Shown here: piece after piece, positions 30,696 through 39,993 of the stretch
Layout: each line of letters begins with the position of its first letter
Numbering within the stretch: the stretch's first letter is position 1
Source: Prevotellaceae bacterium
Lineage (GTDB): Bacteria > Bacteroidota > Bacteroidia > Bacteroidales > Bacteroidaceae
Direction: 5' to 3'
DNA length: 48,257 nt
Assembly: GCA_003150315.1 (NCBI GenBank)
Contig: QAML01000084.1
Location: forward strand, 1-48,257
The notes under the pieces: model-generated
What the model was told of the DNA's origin: nothing
Seen by the model: the letters and a program-made list of their open reading frames with translations, nothing else
Databases searched by the model: none
Translations under genes and position numbers: made by a program

Positions 30696-32495
30696 TTAGT
30701 ACACCCTATTAGTCGTGGCACGCATGGTCGCCTTTTTAAGAACTCTCCCCAAAGACACAGCCAACGTAGACATATCTTCAAGAATAATATATCGTCTAAA
30801 CATTTTCTCAGGTGGGTAGCTATGATTGATGCACACCTGAACCACAGTGAAGTCCATACGTTCAACTTCCTGCACACATTGTCGTACATGCTTCATCGCG
30901 GCATCTCCGCCATAATCGGCGGCACACGGAGAACCATCTGACAGTATGAAATACAATACCGGTAAATTCGTATGACCGCGAACCCTCTTGGCACATTCGA
31001 CAATAGCGATACCATCCCTATTCTGAGAAAGTGCCTCAATAGCACCCAGCGCGTACTTCGGGGCGTTCCTCCCCTCGCGGTACACGTGCATCTCCGTAGA
31101 ATGACCGCTGCGCACATCTCCCGTGTGACCGTATATGAATAATTCTACCTGCGGAATACTACCTATGGCCTCGTTGAGAAGTACAGCAGCCTCCCGTGCA
31201 GCCTCTATGCGGGAACCATACATCGATCCACTTTCGTCGATCAGTACGCACACAGCGACACGATCCGAACGAACCTCCCCCTCACGGATATATACAGAAG
31301 GAACCCCTTGAATAGCTTCTACCAGTTTATTAGTATCCAGAGTACCGCTACGCATTCCACGATGGATGTATTTGTACTCCTTGCAATGACCGCGTATGAT
31401 CTTAGAGATGGCTGGTACATAACGGCGAACTTTTGAAAGAGCCTCTAAATACTTCTCCTTATTCGGAGTTACCGGATAGAAATAAGTTTCCCTCGCAGAA
31501 CCCAATTCGACAGTACCCTCGCACAGATCACCCAGAAGACCATCGTCCTTCTTGACGGCATCGGACATTTTCGTGTCATCTATCGAACTTTCACCCGCAG
31601 GTTTCTCGTCAGCAGTAGCGGAACCGAGAAGATCACGAAGTTTCTCGATAACCTCAGAAGCATCCTTCTCGATTTTTTCCGAAAGTTCCTTATCGGTAGA
31701 CTCCTTATCGGCGTCCCTGTACATATCCTTTATGACCTCGTATATTTCACGAGCGCACCGCAGAGATTCCTCCGTACTGTCGGGAAACTCGGACAAAATC
31801 TCTTTAATGTCCATCAGGTAGGCACCGAAATATTCAAAGTCCGACTCTTTCAGGTATTTCGGATAACGGATAATGCGCAGCAGCAGATTGAGAAATCTTC
31901 CCGCGTCATCTTTCTTCTCTACGTCATCAATGACGCCACCCTCCAAATAGACATAATCGAAATAGTAGTAGCGAAGTTTTTCGAGGAATCGTGAAAAACC
32001 CGGCTTATCGTCACCTAACCGACGCTCAATACGTTCGTCCTCAATGACGTTCCACAACGAATGTATAATCTTATTGTCAGTCGCATGTAGAGTCGTGGTA
32101 TACAGTACGTGGCACCCCTCGTGCACGGCAGCACCGAGGAATATGTCCAGCTTCTCACCAACAGACAGCTTCTTATTGTCGAAAAAGTCCGTCGACAAAC
32201 ATACCGTTTTAAGATCGGTACAGTGCGTTCCACCGTTGTGTATCTTCACGTGAACCTTCTTAGGCAAGTTCATAGCCACCAGCATATCATTAGCCAACGG
32301 ATATGCCCTCCGTATAAGATCGCTCAGCGTAGGAGCCTCGATAAGGTATGCGGAATAGCTCTCACCGGCGTCGAGTGTGCTCTCCCAGCCTACGCGGTCG
32401 ACCGTACCGGTGTGCACGAACGCATCACCATCTCTTTGGAACCAGTCCTTTATAAGATCGTCGACCTCCTCGCGTGTCAGTGTTTCGTGTCGCAT
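30696..32495 (-). CDS. VWA-domain metalloprotein, CobT-like partner of MoxR
   Basis: 599 aa. An HEGCH zinc-type motif at residues 125-129 with an EDERIERRLGD helix after it, an acidic Lys/Glu/Asp region in the middle (about 250-330), and a C-terminal VWA domain whose MIDAS motif DESGS is at 420-424, with DGS at 501-503. VWA proteins of this kind work with MoxR/CobS ATPases in metal insertion or protein remodelling. The start is one base after the MoxR stop. Target in phage infection unknown. Confidence 0.85.
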   Translation of the reverse strand: MRHETLTREEVDDLIKDWFQRDGDAFVHTGTVDRVGWESTLDAGESYSAYLIEAPTLSDLIRRAYPLANDMLVAMNLPKKVHVKIHNGGTHCTDLKTVCLSTDFFDNKKLSVGEKLDIFLGAAVHEGCHVLYTTTLHATDNKIIHSLWNVIEDERIERRLGDDKPGFSRFLEKLRYYYFDYVYLEGGVIDDVEKKDDAGRFLNLLLRIIRYPKYLKESDFEYFGAYLMDIKEILSEFPDSTEESLRCAREIYEVIKDMYRDADKESTDKELSEKIEKDASEVIEKLRDLLGSATADEKPAGESSIDDTKMSDAVKKDDGLLGDLCEGTVELGSARETYFYPVTPNKEKYLEALSKVRRYVPAISKIIRGHCKEYKYIHRGMRSGTLDTNKLVEAIQGVPSVYIREGEVRSDRVAVCVLIDESGSMYGSRIEAAREAAVLLNEAIGSIPQVELFIYGHTGDVRSGHSTEMHVYREGRNAPKYALGAIEALSQNRDGIAIVECAKRVRGHTNLPVLYFILSDGSPCAADYGGDAAMKHVRQCVQEVERMDFTVVQVCINHSYPPEKMFRRYIILEDMSTLAVSLGRVLKKATMRATTNRVY

Positions 32496-32496
32496 A

Positions 32497-33705
32497 TTAA
32501 CGGCTCATTATAAGTCTACGCACGATACCGCGTTCACCCTCGCTGTCCGTTCCCTCGTAAAGCGGAAGGAACACCAGTTCCATAGCTTCGAGAGGCGACC
32601 AACCGTCCTTGACGAGATCAGCCGCCATAAGGGATTCTCTCGTAGACATCGCGCATGACAGCTCCCCTTTGTCGAACGCCTCGCGTATCTCCTTGCACAC
32701 GGCAGCGATTTTTCGGGCACTGTCCGTATCGACCGCACAACGTTTTACCAGCAGCCGAACTTCATCGGGTTGCAGCAGATAGTCGAGCTTTATCGGAAAA
32801 AATCTATTCATAAGCGCCCTGTCGATAGCGATCGTACCGGTATACTCCGCACCGACGTTCGCCGTAGCGACGAAGCAGCAGTCCGGGTGCACCGGTATAG
32901 ACCGCATTCCTCCTCCTCCTGCTATTTCAACGGGCAGCTCCCTGCGGGAATCAAGGCACGGGAACAGAATGTTATTCGCCGACACCGCAGCGCGTGACAG
33001 CTCGTCGAGGAGAACCACCCCCGGCTTCTGGATGTCCTGCGTGAATTTCGCGTAGTCGAACACCGAACCGCCCTCCGACAAACGGTGCACGCCCAAAAGA
33101 CCGCTTATAGGGTCTAACATGGCGCCCATATCGTACACGTGGCATTCGATACCCAGTCTGTCGCAGATAAGTCTGACCAATTCGGTTTTTCCCGTACCGG
33201 TGGCACCGAGCAGAATCGTGTTTACCTGATTCTGGACATTCCGAAGCAACAGATACCACTGCGACGAGTTTACAAAAAACCCCTGTCCTTCGATCGTAGG
33301 AGGTGCGAACCGTTTGTTTCCCATAAGACGGCCCAGATAGCTCTTTACAGAGACCGACCTGTCGGTAGAGGGTTTGGGTGTCTTCGTCGAGACACCTATG
33401 AACTCCTCGTATGCCTTTACCATCTCGATGGGAGGTTTGTGGGAGTCCAGTTTGTAAGACCTAACGTTGAGCGGCCACATCGGACGAGAGTCTCCGTTGA
33501 GTTCCACGTCAAGGAACCCTGCGGACATCGAAAGGGATTTGACACCGTAGACGGTTCCCATAGGATAGTGGGTGCGAATCTCACGGTCGGCTCTGACGTT
33601 GAGCGTGGTGTCAACCGGTGTTCCATCCTCGAAAGTTTGCCCGGATAACGCACGGACACGCGGGCGACCCTTATCTTCAAGGGTCTTTACGAAATAGTAC
33701 TTCAT
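32497..33705 (-). CDS. MoxR/CobS-like AAA+ ATPase
   Basis: 402 aa. Walker A GATGTGKTE (about 167-175), Walker B VVLLDEL (230-236), sensor 1 region FVATANVG, and Arg finger region DRALMNRFF. The N-terminal 130 aa are a separate beta-rich domain. Forms a pair with the VWA protein: the ATPase remodels or loads, the VWA protein recruits. Led by a consensus promoter. Confidence 0.88.
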   Translation of the reverse strand: MKYYFVKTLEDKGRPRVRALSGQTFEDGTPVDTTLNVRADREIRTHYPMGTVYGVKSLSMSAGFLDVELNGDSRPMWPLNVRSYKLDSHKPPIEMVKAYEEFIGVSTKTPKPSTDRSVSVKSYLGRLMGNKRFAPPTIEGQGFFVNSSQWYLLLRNVQNQVNTILLGATGTGKTELVRLICDRLGIECHVYDMGAMLDPISGLLGVHRLSEGGSVFDYAKFTQDIQKPGVVLLDELSRAAVSANNILFPCLDSRRELPVEIAGGGGMRSIPVHPDCCFVATANVGAEYTGTIAIDRALMNRFFPIKLDYLLQPDEVRLLVKRCAVDTDSARKIAAVCKEIREAFDKGELSCAMSTRESLMAADLVKDGWSPLEAMELVFLPLYEGTDSEGERGIVRRLIMSR

Positions 33706-33733
33706 TGTGGGGATTGTTTTTGTCGTTTCGTAG

Positions 33734-33765
33734 CAAATATAGGGATTCGGATTTACTTATCCAAA
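33734..33765 (-). promoter_or_regulatory. Consensus promoter of the MoxR-VWA operon
   Basis: TTTG (33765-33762), exactly 20 bases, TATATTTG (33741-33734) on the minus strand; the -33 box reads ACGTTTGGATA. Confidence 0.85.
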
Positions 33766-33775
33766 CGTCTCGCGT

Positions 33776-34156
33776 TCAGTCCGTTTCACGATTCACCTTC
33801 TCTATAAGGTATCGCAAATCGTCGTAGGGGAGAACCGCGAGACTGTCCTTAGAACTCTCGAAGTCGACAACCAGTATGGGAATCTTAGTCGTGGAACACT
33901 TCTTCCTGAGTTTCCGCCAGTCGGACAATTTCAGCGAGAAGGATTCCTTACCGGTAGTCTTGGCTTCTACTTCGCAGTAGTCCGTGAACACGTCGTTCTG
34001 TCCGAACGTAGCACCGGAATTGATCGTAACACGTCCTTTCAGTTCGCGTGCGATCCTACTCTCCTGTCTGCCGGAACGCGCACGAGTAGTTTGTTCCTCG
34101 CCGAACAATCTGCCGGCGTATTTGGGAAGTTTACAAGGGAAGTTCTTGTTCGGCAT
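33776..34156 (-). CDS. PD-(D/E)XK nuclease, Holliday-junction-resolvase type
   Basis: 126 aa. RIARELKGRVTINSGATFGQ, then NDVFTDYCEVEAKTT (D...ExK) and SFSLKLSDW. This is the standard layout of small phage resolvase-like nucleases, with the catalytic Asp and ExK in place. Overlaps the upstream gene by 26 bases. Confidence 0.82.
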   Translation of the reverse strand: MPNKNFPCKLPKYAGRLFGEEQTTRARSGRQESRIARELKGRVTINSGATFGQNDVFTDYCEVEAKTTGKESFSLKLSDWRKLRKKCSTTKIPILVVDFESSKDSLAVLPYDDLRYLIEKVNRETD

Positions 34157-34529
34157 ATTGCATGATCTCTTTTTCGGTCATCGTCGACAATTTGCGGATC
34201 ATCGGAAGAACCTTTCTCAGAAAGGAACTCCGAGGATTCTGGGACAGTGTGTACCCTAAACTGTCAGCACAGACCTCTATGAATCGTTGCAGACTTTCGT
34301 ATTTCGGTATATCGTATTTGATCGGGGAAAGTCTGTTACCAGTAACGCGCAACCGATAATCTACATCTCCGAACCACCACCCGTCTACACGGATGAACCG
34401 CAGCGAAACCTCCTGTCGGGAACTGTCCGAAATATGGATTCTGTACGGATTGACGACTACACCCCATTCATTCACGCGGACATTCCGCGGCAGCGTGTCG
34501 GACACCGGAAGCAAATACGGAGCAATCAT
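34131..34529 (-). CDS. Hypothetical protein (132 aa)
   Basis: Start MIAPYLLPVS (34529) overlaps the upstream stop by 4 bases. Beta-rich N-terminal half and helical C-terminal half. No family recognised. Confidence 0.6.
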   Translation of the reverse strand: MIAPYLLPVSDTLPRNVRVNEWGVVVNPYRIHISDSSRQEVSLRFIRVDGWWFGDVDYRLRVTGNRLSPIKYDIPKYESLQRFIEVCADSLGYTLSQNPRSSFLRKVLPMIRKLSTMTEKEIMQYAEQELPL

Positions 34530-34717
34530 AAAAACAGAAACGAGAAAATAAGGACTAACGCCGACAAACACATCATGAATACCTCAGCGTATATCCACAT
34601 GAACCGGATCAATGTAATCTTGGGGAAACACCTGAATCGGTCACTCCATATAATAGTCTCTCCGAGCAACAAGAGAAACCAGATGACAAGAAACGTAATG
34701 ATAATTCCTAAAAGCAT
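34526..34717 (-). CDS. Small membrane protein (63 aa)
   Basis: Start MLLGIIIT (34717). Two hydrophobic helices (residues 2-22 and about 36-62) joined by a basic loop. No family recognised. The longer frame from 34807 would overlap the upstream gene by 100 bases. Confidence 0.6.
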   Translation of the reverse strand: MLLGIIITFLVIWFLLLLGETIIWSDRFRCFPKITLIRFMWIYAEVFMMCLSALVLIFSFLFL

Positions 34718-35091
34718 ATTTCGTCGATTCTTTGAATAAGTTCCTCCGCGGTAGCCTTTCGGAAACCCTCGGTTTTGGGTGTCACCGGAAACACGTTGAA
34801 CGGACAAAGCGTCCAGCCGGAAGTCGACACGAACACCTGTCCATAGTCCGTAGCATCATTTATCGCGGCAATAGCCTTGAACAGTTTTACGTTCTTGCCG
34901 CAGTCTATGTATGTATGTATGTAAGCCTCGTCAGGAACATCCGTAAGAACCGCACCGTCCTCCGTCGGATGCGCATACAACGTCGTATTGACCATTGAAC
35001 TGGAGAACACAGAATATCCCAAACGGAGAAAGTACTTTTTGAAACCGGCACACGGAATGAATACCCTGCACTTGCAAGCATGTACGAACAT
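34708..35091 (-). CDS. Hypothetical protein (127 aa)
   Basis: Start MFVHACKC (35091), 14 bases after the upstream stop; the frame is open further upstream but would overlap that gene by about 160 bases. No family recognised. Confidence 0.6.
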   Translation of the reverse strand: MFVHACKCRVFIPCAGFKKYFLRLGYSVFSSSMVNTTLYAHPTEDGAVLTDVPDEAYIHTYIDCGKNVKLFKAIAAINDATDYGQVFVSTSGWTLCPFNVFPVTPKTEGFRKATAEELIQRIDEICF

Positions 35092-35105
35092 AGCCGTTGT
35101 TTTAA

Positions 35106-35357
35106 TCAGACCTTGCGAAGGAAGTACTCCGTCGCGGAATGCGTAAAGATGTAATGCGTCTTTGTAGAATACGTCTTGTCCTCGTAGAAGGTGCAAAGGT
35201 CGAGTGACAGTGCATCGTACAGCTGGGGAATCTGCGACTTTATTCTTCTGCGGAGCCAGTTCCACGAAATAGGACGTTTACCCTTGAACAGTCTTTCGCA
35301 CTGCTCTTGGGTAAACGTCGCACAGGTTCCTTCTAAGTATAAGTTCGGGTACGTCAT
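35106..35357 (-). CDS. Hypothetical protein (83 aa)
   Basis: No family recognised; a basic helix in the middle (WNWLRRRIKSQIP). Overlaps the RecA-like gene's stop by 4 bases, so probably expressed with it. Confidence 0.6.
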   Translation of the reverse strand: MTYPNLYLEGTCATFTQEQCERLFKGKRPISWNWLRRRIKSQIPQLYDALSLDLCTFYEDKTYSTKTHYIFTHSATEYFLRKV

Positions 35358-36499
35358 AACGAAGTGTCGCTTATCTTGGCATCGATCTCACATTCGATCT
35401 CCGCGAGTTTTCCCTTCGACACCACCTCGGTCACGAAGTTATCGAGGCCCTGCACACGCAAGTCACCCCAGATATACCATGCTCCCTTGCGTTCGATAAG
35501 ACCGAAGCGCATCGCCAGATCGATCAGTTGACTGTTTACGTCCGTCGTGTAAGCAGGTACCACACCGTCATCCACGTAGGCGTAGTAGAAACTGCCCTTT
35601 CGTTTACCGATGCCTACCTTGTTTTTGAGGCATTCCAAAGCGATGTTCTGCCCCGTCACAATATCCCCGGTGTCGGTCTTTCCCTGAATCTCCTTCAACG
35701 CCTTGAACTTCACGGACAACGTTTTCGCACGTGCGATCTGGTCTCCGTTGCGGATCATTTCGGGATTCCCGTAGGGGATACCGGTCTTCTGGTACAGCGA
35801 ATTTATGTATAACAGCGTGGATTCCCCTTTGTTGGGGTTTTCGATCATCGCCGACAGAAACTTTCTGAACGCGCGGCTCCAAAAACGGGCACCGGAAGCC
35901 ATCTGGTTACTCTCCATAGAACTCTCCATCTCGTCATCGGTACCGATCGCCGAAAGACTGTCCAGCATGACGAACGATATGTTAGGATCGGCCAGAAATA
36001 TCTGCATGGCGTCTACCGCCTGCGACAGCGACGACGGACGGAACAGTATCAAGGCGTCATTGTCTATTCCCAATCGCTTCCCCCAGTCGGGCGTGTACGT
36101 CGATTCGAGATCGACCAGCACGCAGTACCGGAATTCGGGTTCACGCTCGGGTTTGTATCCCTTGCGCAGGGTATAACTTTTGATCTCCTTGATCTCACCC
36201 TCTCCGTCGCATTCGAACGACGCGAAGGCGTTCTCCACATGATTCGCCCAGTCGTAATGCTGGAATTTAGCCAACGCATCGTAACCGGCGTAACTTTTCA
36301 GTGAACCGTTCGGCCCTACGTGTTCGATGATGCGTCCTATGGGAAACCCACCGGTCGTCACGTAGTTGTACATCGGGATAACGCTCTTTATCTTGCGGCA
36401 CGGAGGCATCTTGGATGCGGTATGTATCACACCCAATCCCATCGTATCGTTGAATTTCTCGTACATCGCCGCGAATGACGAGACGGCTTTCTTAGGCAT
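35354..36499 (-). CDS. RecA-like recombinase
   Basis: 381 aa. Walker A-type loop EHVGPNGSLKSYAG (Gly-Leu-Lys-Ser instead of the usual Gly-Lys-Thr), VLVDLESTYTPDWG, FVMLDSLSAIGTDDEME (Walker B and downstream acidic residues), and NSLYQKTG as in RecA's L2 region. Phage RecA/UvsX-type proteins pair homologous strands in recombination-dependent replication. The ATG overlaps the acidic protein's stop by one base. Confidence 0.87.
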   Translation of the reverse strand: MPKKAVSSFAAMYEKFNDTMGLGVIHTASKMPPCRKIKSVIPMYNYVTTGGFPIGRIIEHVGPNGSLKSYAGYDALAKFQHYDWANHVENAFASFECDGEGEIKEIKSYTLRKGYKPEREPEFRYCVLVDLESTYTPDWGKRLGIDNDALILFRPSSLSQAVDAMQIFLADPNISFVMLDSLSAIGTDDEMESSMESNQMASGARFWSRAFRKFLSAMIENPNKGESTLLYINSLYQKTGIPYGNPEMIRNGDQIARAKTLSVKFKALKEIQGKTDTGDIVTGQNIALECLKNKVGIGKRKGSFYYAYVDDGVVPAYTTDVNSQLIDLAMRFGLIERKGAWYIWGDLRVQGLDNFVTEVVSKGKLAEIECEIDAKISDTSL

Positions 36500-36717
36500 T
36501 AGAAAAAACTGTTAATGGTTGTTAGAATAGCGTCTTGCAAACCACCGTCGATAGCTGCGGCTTCCGACAGGGCATCCTCCACTTCGTCATATTCCTCGTC
36601 GGTACCGTCATCCGGGTAATCTCCGTCATCGGGATCGTTCTGGTCAGTACCATCGTCGAAATATTCGTCTTCGTAATCCTCCCCCTCGTAGGGGTTTTCC
36701 TCATCCTCGTAGATCAT
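36499..36717 (-). CDS. Very acidic small protein (72 aa)
   Basis: About half of the first 50 residues are Asp or Glu, with regularly spaced Tyr (EDEENPYEGEDYEDEYFDDG), ending in a short amphipathic helix (LQDAILTTINSFF). It overlaps the polymerase gene by 4 bases and the recA-like gene by one. Acidic DNA-mimic proteins and SSB-like acidic tails are two known ways such sequences act; no direct evidence for either. Confidence 0.7.
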   Translation of the reverse strand: MIYEDEENPYEGEDYEDEYFDDGTDQNDPDDGDYPDDGTDEEYDEVEDALSEAAAIDGGLQDAILTTINSFF

Positions 36718-38603
36718 AACAGCGTAGCGTAAAGTGAATAATCGAACCGAAGCGGAAAACTCGGCGTATCGTCATCCTTCATTTCGGCCCAGTTCGTAAT
36801 AATCTTACCGTCTACCAGCATCGGAACACTCAGTTTTACTGCGTTCTCCATGCTGTCGATAACGATCTCCTGTGCACGATACATATCCGGTATCGACACT
36901 TCGACGAGGACTTCATCGTGCACCTGCAATACCAGATGCGCGTCGATTCCCTCCTCCTTGAAACGGGTAGCCATCTTAATCATGGCCAGTTTCACCATAT
37001 CGGCACCGCTTCCCTGAATAGGGGAATTGATCGACTGCCTCAGGGCACCGTAGAATTCCTTAGGTGTTCTTTCGAGAGGCCCCTTCGTAGCGTTCGGCAA
37101 CCGGCGTATGCGACCGAAGATGTTCTTTACGAAACCGTGTCGTTTGACGAAGTTCTCCGTCTGAACCTTCCATGCAGCGAAACCCGCATACGTTCTCAGA
37201 TAGTCGACGTTGATGATCTTGTCGGCCTCCTTCGTGGAAACGTTGATCGTCTTGGCAAGTTTTTCAGAACCCATACCGTACAGAACTCCGAAATTTACGA
37301 CTTTCGCATCCCTTCGGGGGATTCCCAATCGTCGAGCCACGTCCCCGTGCGGGTCTTCACCGTTTCGGAATACCTCCAAAAAGTGTTTGTCCTGACTTAC
37401 GTGCGCCATAACGCGAAGCTCCAATTGCGAGTAGTCGTAATTCAGGAAAACCATCCCGGGACGCGGTATGAATGCCCTCCGTATCGGAAAGTCATGATTG
37501 TTCGGCTGGTTTTGCAGATTGGGATTCTGCGACGAGAATCTTCCCGTTTTGGTACCGTTCGAATTCAGGTCTCCACGCAACACGTTGTGTCGATCGACCA
37601 GTGCGGGAATCGACTGGATATACCCCGAATTGAGTTTCTGGATTTCGGAATACTTCACGAAATACTCGGCTATCTTGTACCCCTTGTCAGCGAGCATCTC
37701 CATAACGTCGGAATCCGTACTTCGCCCGCCGGACTTGGTGGCTTTGAGAACCGGAAGTCCCATTTTGTCGTACAGAATATTCTGTTTCTGCGGTGACGAT
37801 TGCAGATTGAACACGCAACCGGCCTCCGCGTAGATGGCTTCCCTAAGTTCGGCGAGTTTCACATCGACCACCTCTCCCAGCGACCGCAGAAACGGAACGT
37901 CGATAAGGACACCCCGTATCTTCATATCGCGAAGAATGTTTACCAGCGGCATCTCGATATTTTCGAGAACCCACATCGCGTCACCATCCAGTTTCGGGCG
38001 GTAGTGGTAGTACATTTTTGTCTCCCAATAGGCATCCTCGCAGGCGTACGCCGCAAGAATCGACAACAGATCGTTACCGGACACCGACCAGTTTATCTTG
38101 CTCCACTTCCACTGACCGCGTTTACTCCCGGGGAAAGCCTCCTCGCACTTTTGCGAGAACGTAGGCTTCCTGTAACCGAAGTCCTCGGCGACACGAGTTT
38201 CGAGCTGCATATCGAGTGCGGGATCGTACAAATGAACCATCGTAAGCGTATCCGCGAAGATAGGACAGTTCTCATCCTTGATTCCCTGCATGATGTTTAT
38301 CATGCTGTCGAACTTCGTGTTGTGTCCGATCATGCGGAACCGCGGAAAATACTTGTTGCACAGCTCTACGACGTCTCCGATAGAAACGGCCTCCGTGAAA
38401 AAGTAGTCGACCGGACAGAAGCACGGCTCCTTACCGCGTTGGTGAAGCGCGAGACCCAAAGGAATACTGTCGTACTCCAAACCGGTAGTCTCCCAGTCCC
38501 ACGTAAGAAGTCCGCCGGATTCGAGACCCTCGAAGTACTCCTCCAATTCGCGGGCACTGGACAACAGAAGACCCTTACCTTTATATAGATCGAGTTTTCT
38601 CAT
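36714..38603 (-). CDS. Family A DNA polymerase with 3'-5' exonuclease
   Basis: 629 aa, T7-like architecture without a 5'-nuclease domain. Exonuclease motifs: WDWETTGL (ExoI), GHNTKFDSM (ExoII), YACEDAYWE (ExoIII). Polymerase motifs: YDYSQLELRVMAH (A), RRDAKVVNFGVLYGMGSEKL (O-helix, B), QVHDEVLVEV (C). All catalytic acids are present. The phage replicative polymerase. Confidence 0.95.
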   Translation of the reverse strand: MRKLDLYKGKGLLLSSARELEEYFEGLESGGLLTWDWETTGLEYDSIPLGLALHQRGKEPCFCPVDYFFTEAVSIGDVVELCNKYFPRFRMIGHNTKFDSMINIMQGIKDENCPIFADTLTMVHLYDPALDMQLETRVAEDFGYRKPTFSQKCEEAFPGSKRGQWKWSKINWSVSGNDLLSILAAYACEDAYWETKMYYHYRPKLDGDAMWVLENIEMPLVNILRDMKIRGVLIDVPFLRSLGEVVDVKLAELREAIYAEAGCVFNLQSSPQKQNILYDKMGLPVLKATKSGGRSTDSDVMEMLADKGYKIAEYFVKYSEIQKLNSGYIQSIPALVDRHNVLRGDLNSNGTKTGRFSSQNPNLQNQPNNHDFPIRRAFIPRPGMVFLNYDYSQLELRVMAHVSQDKHFLEVFRNGEDPHGDVARRLGIPRRDAKVVNFGVLYGMGSEKLAKTINVSTKEADKIINVDYLRTYAGFAAWKVQTENFVKRHGFVKNIFGRIRRLPNATKGPLERTPKEFYGALRQSINSPIQGSGADMVKLAMIKMATRFKEEGIDAHLVLQVHDEVLVEVSIPDMYRAQEIVIDSMENAVKLSVPMLVDGKIITNWAEMKDDDTPSFPLRFDYSLYATLL

Positions 38604-38642
38604 GATAGTAAGACAAAGACGGGAGCGATAAGCTCCCTGTCA

Positions 38643-39305
38643 TTACATAGAATCGGAATAGCCCGAGACGTCGATTTCGTCATCCGTGGGAGGTTGGCAC
38701 AACGTCTCGACGGGAGGCGTCCCCTCTTTCCACGGAATAGGACTTCTCTTGCGATCGTCGTCATCGAACGCCGGTTCGAAATTGTACGTCGTGTCCGTGT
38801 TCGAACCCGAGCGGGTGACTTCGAGAACCATCTCCGTAAGTTCACGACCGCGGCGGTCACGGATCGATTTGAGCTGGTTGGCGATCGTGGCACCGACCTT
38901 CCAGATTTTTTCGACCGGCTTGTCGTAGGTGAACTTCTTCTTGTCCTTGTCCCATGAACCGCGATAGTCGAGAATCTTGAACGCGGCCCTCCACGTCTGT
39001 TTGATACCGCGCGAACACATCTCGCAACGTCTCTGCGTGTTCAGTTGACACGGAACTACGGAGAAGCGACCGTTCTTGTCACGCACGCTGTGTGCGTCGT
39101 AGCAATACGGCTCGTCGTGAAGGAACTGAATCGTGGCCGATTCACCGTCCTTCAAATAGAACTCCTTTACTTGGTTTTCCATTTCGCTCCGTCGTTCGGC
39201 GATTTCAGCCTGACGGCGAGCGACTGCACCCCAACCGGAGGTGCTTCTTTCGGGGGTTTCCTCCACAACACGTCTCCTTCTGGGAGACCCTTCCAATGAT
39301 GGCAT
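38643..39305 (-). CDS. Single-stranded DNA-binding protein (phage SSB type)
   Basis: 220 aa. A central OB-like part with a CQLNTQRRCEMC Cys motif resembling the zinc-containing SSB family of siphoviruses, and an acidic C-terminal end (DDEIDVSGYSDSM) as usual for partner binding. Precedes the polymerase in the operon and follows a promoter with a structured leader. Confidence 0.75.
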   Translation of the reverse strand: MPSLEGSPRRRRVVEETPERSTSGWGAVARRQAEIAERRSEMENQVKEFYLKDGESATIQFLHDEPYCYDAHSVRDKNGRFSVVPCQLNTQRRCEMCSRGIKQTWRAAFKILDYRGSWDKDKKKFTYDKPVEKIWKVGATIANQLKSIRDRRGRELTEMVLEVTRSGSNTDTTYNFEPAFDDDDRKRSPIPWKEGTPPVETLCQPPTDDEIDVSGYSDSM

Positions 39306-39344
39306 AGTGTTTAATTGTTATTAGTTGGTATTATATTACCTGCG

Positions 39345-39377
39345 GGGTTACTTATAACCCGACATGGATTTGCATCC
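39345..39377 (-). promoter_or_regulatory. Two small hairpins in the SSB mRNA leader
   Basis: GGGTTA/TAACCC (39345-39360) and GGAT/ATCC (39366-39377) lie between the promoter and the SSB ATG, in a leader of about 75 bases. Translational self-control by the SSB, as for T4 gp32, is possible but not shown. Confidence 0.35.
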
Positions 39378-39381
39378 GTTA

Positions 39382-39413
39382 TAAATATAGCAAAAGTAAC
39401 TATTATTTCCAAA
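39382..39413 (-). promoter_or_regulatory. Promoter of the SSB-polymerase-recombinase operon
   Basis: TTTG (39413-39410), exactly 20 bases, TATATTTA (39389-39382) on the minus strand, -33 context ACGTTTGGAAAT. The -7 box differs from consensus in its last base. Confidence 0.75.
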
Positions 39414-39423
39414 CGTCCAAAGT

Positions 39424-39993
39424 TTACTCGGGTTCACTCGACGCGGTTTTCACATACAGCACGCATTTCGTCTTACCGTCAGAATGCACCTCCTCAACGT
39501 ACCTACTGAAATTATCGTACAACCTCCGTGCGATAAGATTGCATACCGACTTCTGCGTATGCGGTGTCAGAAAGAGCACCTCCGAGGAAACTACGATAGC
39601 ATCCATCATGATTCCAGCATCGTACGTCGTAACCGAAAAGTCCTCGTCCATACTGGGAGACACCTCGTCGAAGGCTCTCGCAGTAGCGTCTATGCAGTCG
39701 AACCACACTCCCGGAAACTGTCGGCAGAACTGGTCGAGGTCGTCCACGGAGATTTTCGCGGGCACTTTCGATGATCCGTCAGCTGAGAACGTGGCTTCAA
39801 TAACAGCGACGCCGCATGCGTAATTTACGAGTTTTCGAGATTTCTTGGCACCCGGATACCGGACACTCACGTACTCGATATAGTCTTCTCCGTACAAATG
39901 TACCAGTGAATCCCTGTCCTCATCGGTAAGTTTCGACGTAGCGACGACACATATCAGCCTGTCTTCTTCGACGAACAAACTATCGACTATCAT
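39424..39993 (-). CDS. Hypothetical protein (189 aa)
   Basis: No family recognised. Acidic, mixed alpha/beta. Overlaps the primase gene by 14 bases and ends just before the next promoter, so it is the last gene of the replication array. Confidence 0.65.
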   Translation of the reverse strand: MIVDSLFVEEDRLICVVATSKLTDEDRDSLVHLYGEDYIEYVSVRYPGAKKSRKLVNYACGVAVIEATFSADGSSKVPAKISVDDLDQFCRQFPGVWFDCIDATARAFDEVSPSMDEDFSVTTYDAGIMMDAIVVSSEVLFLTPHTQKSVCNLIARRLYDNFSRYVEEVHSDGKTKCVLYVKTASSEPE

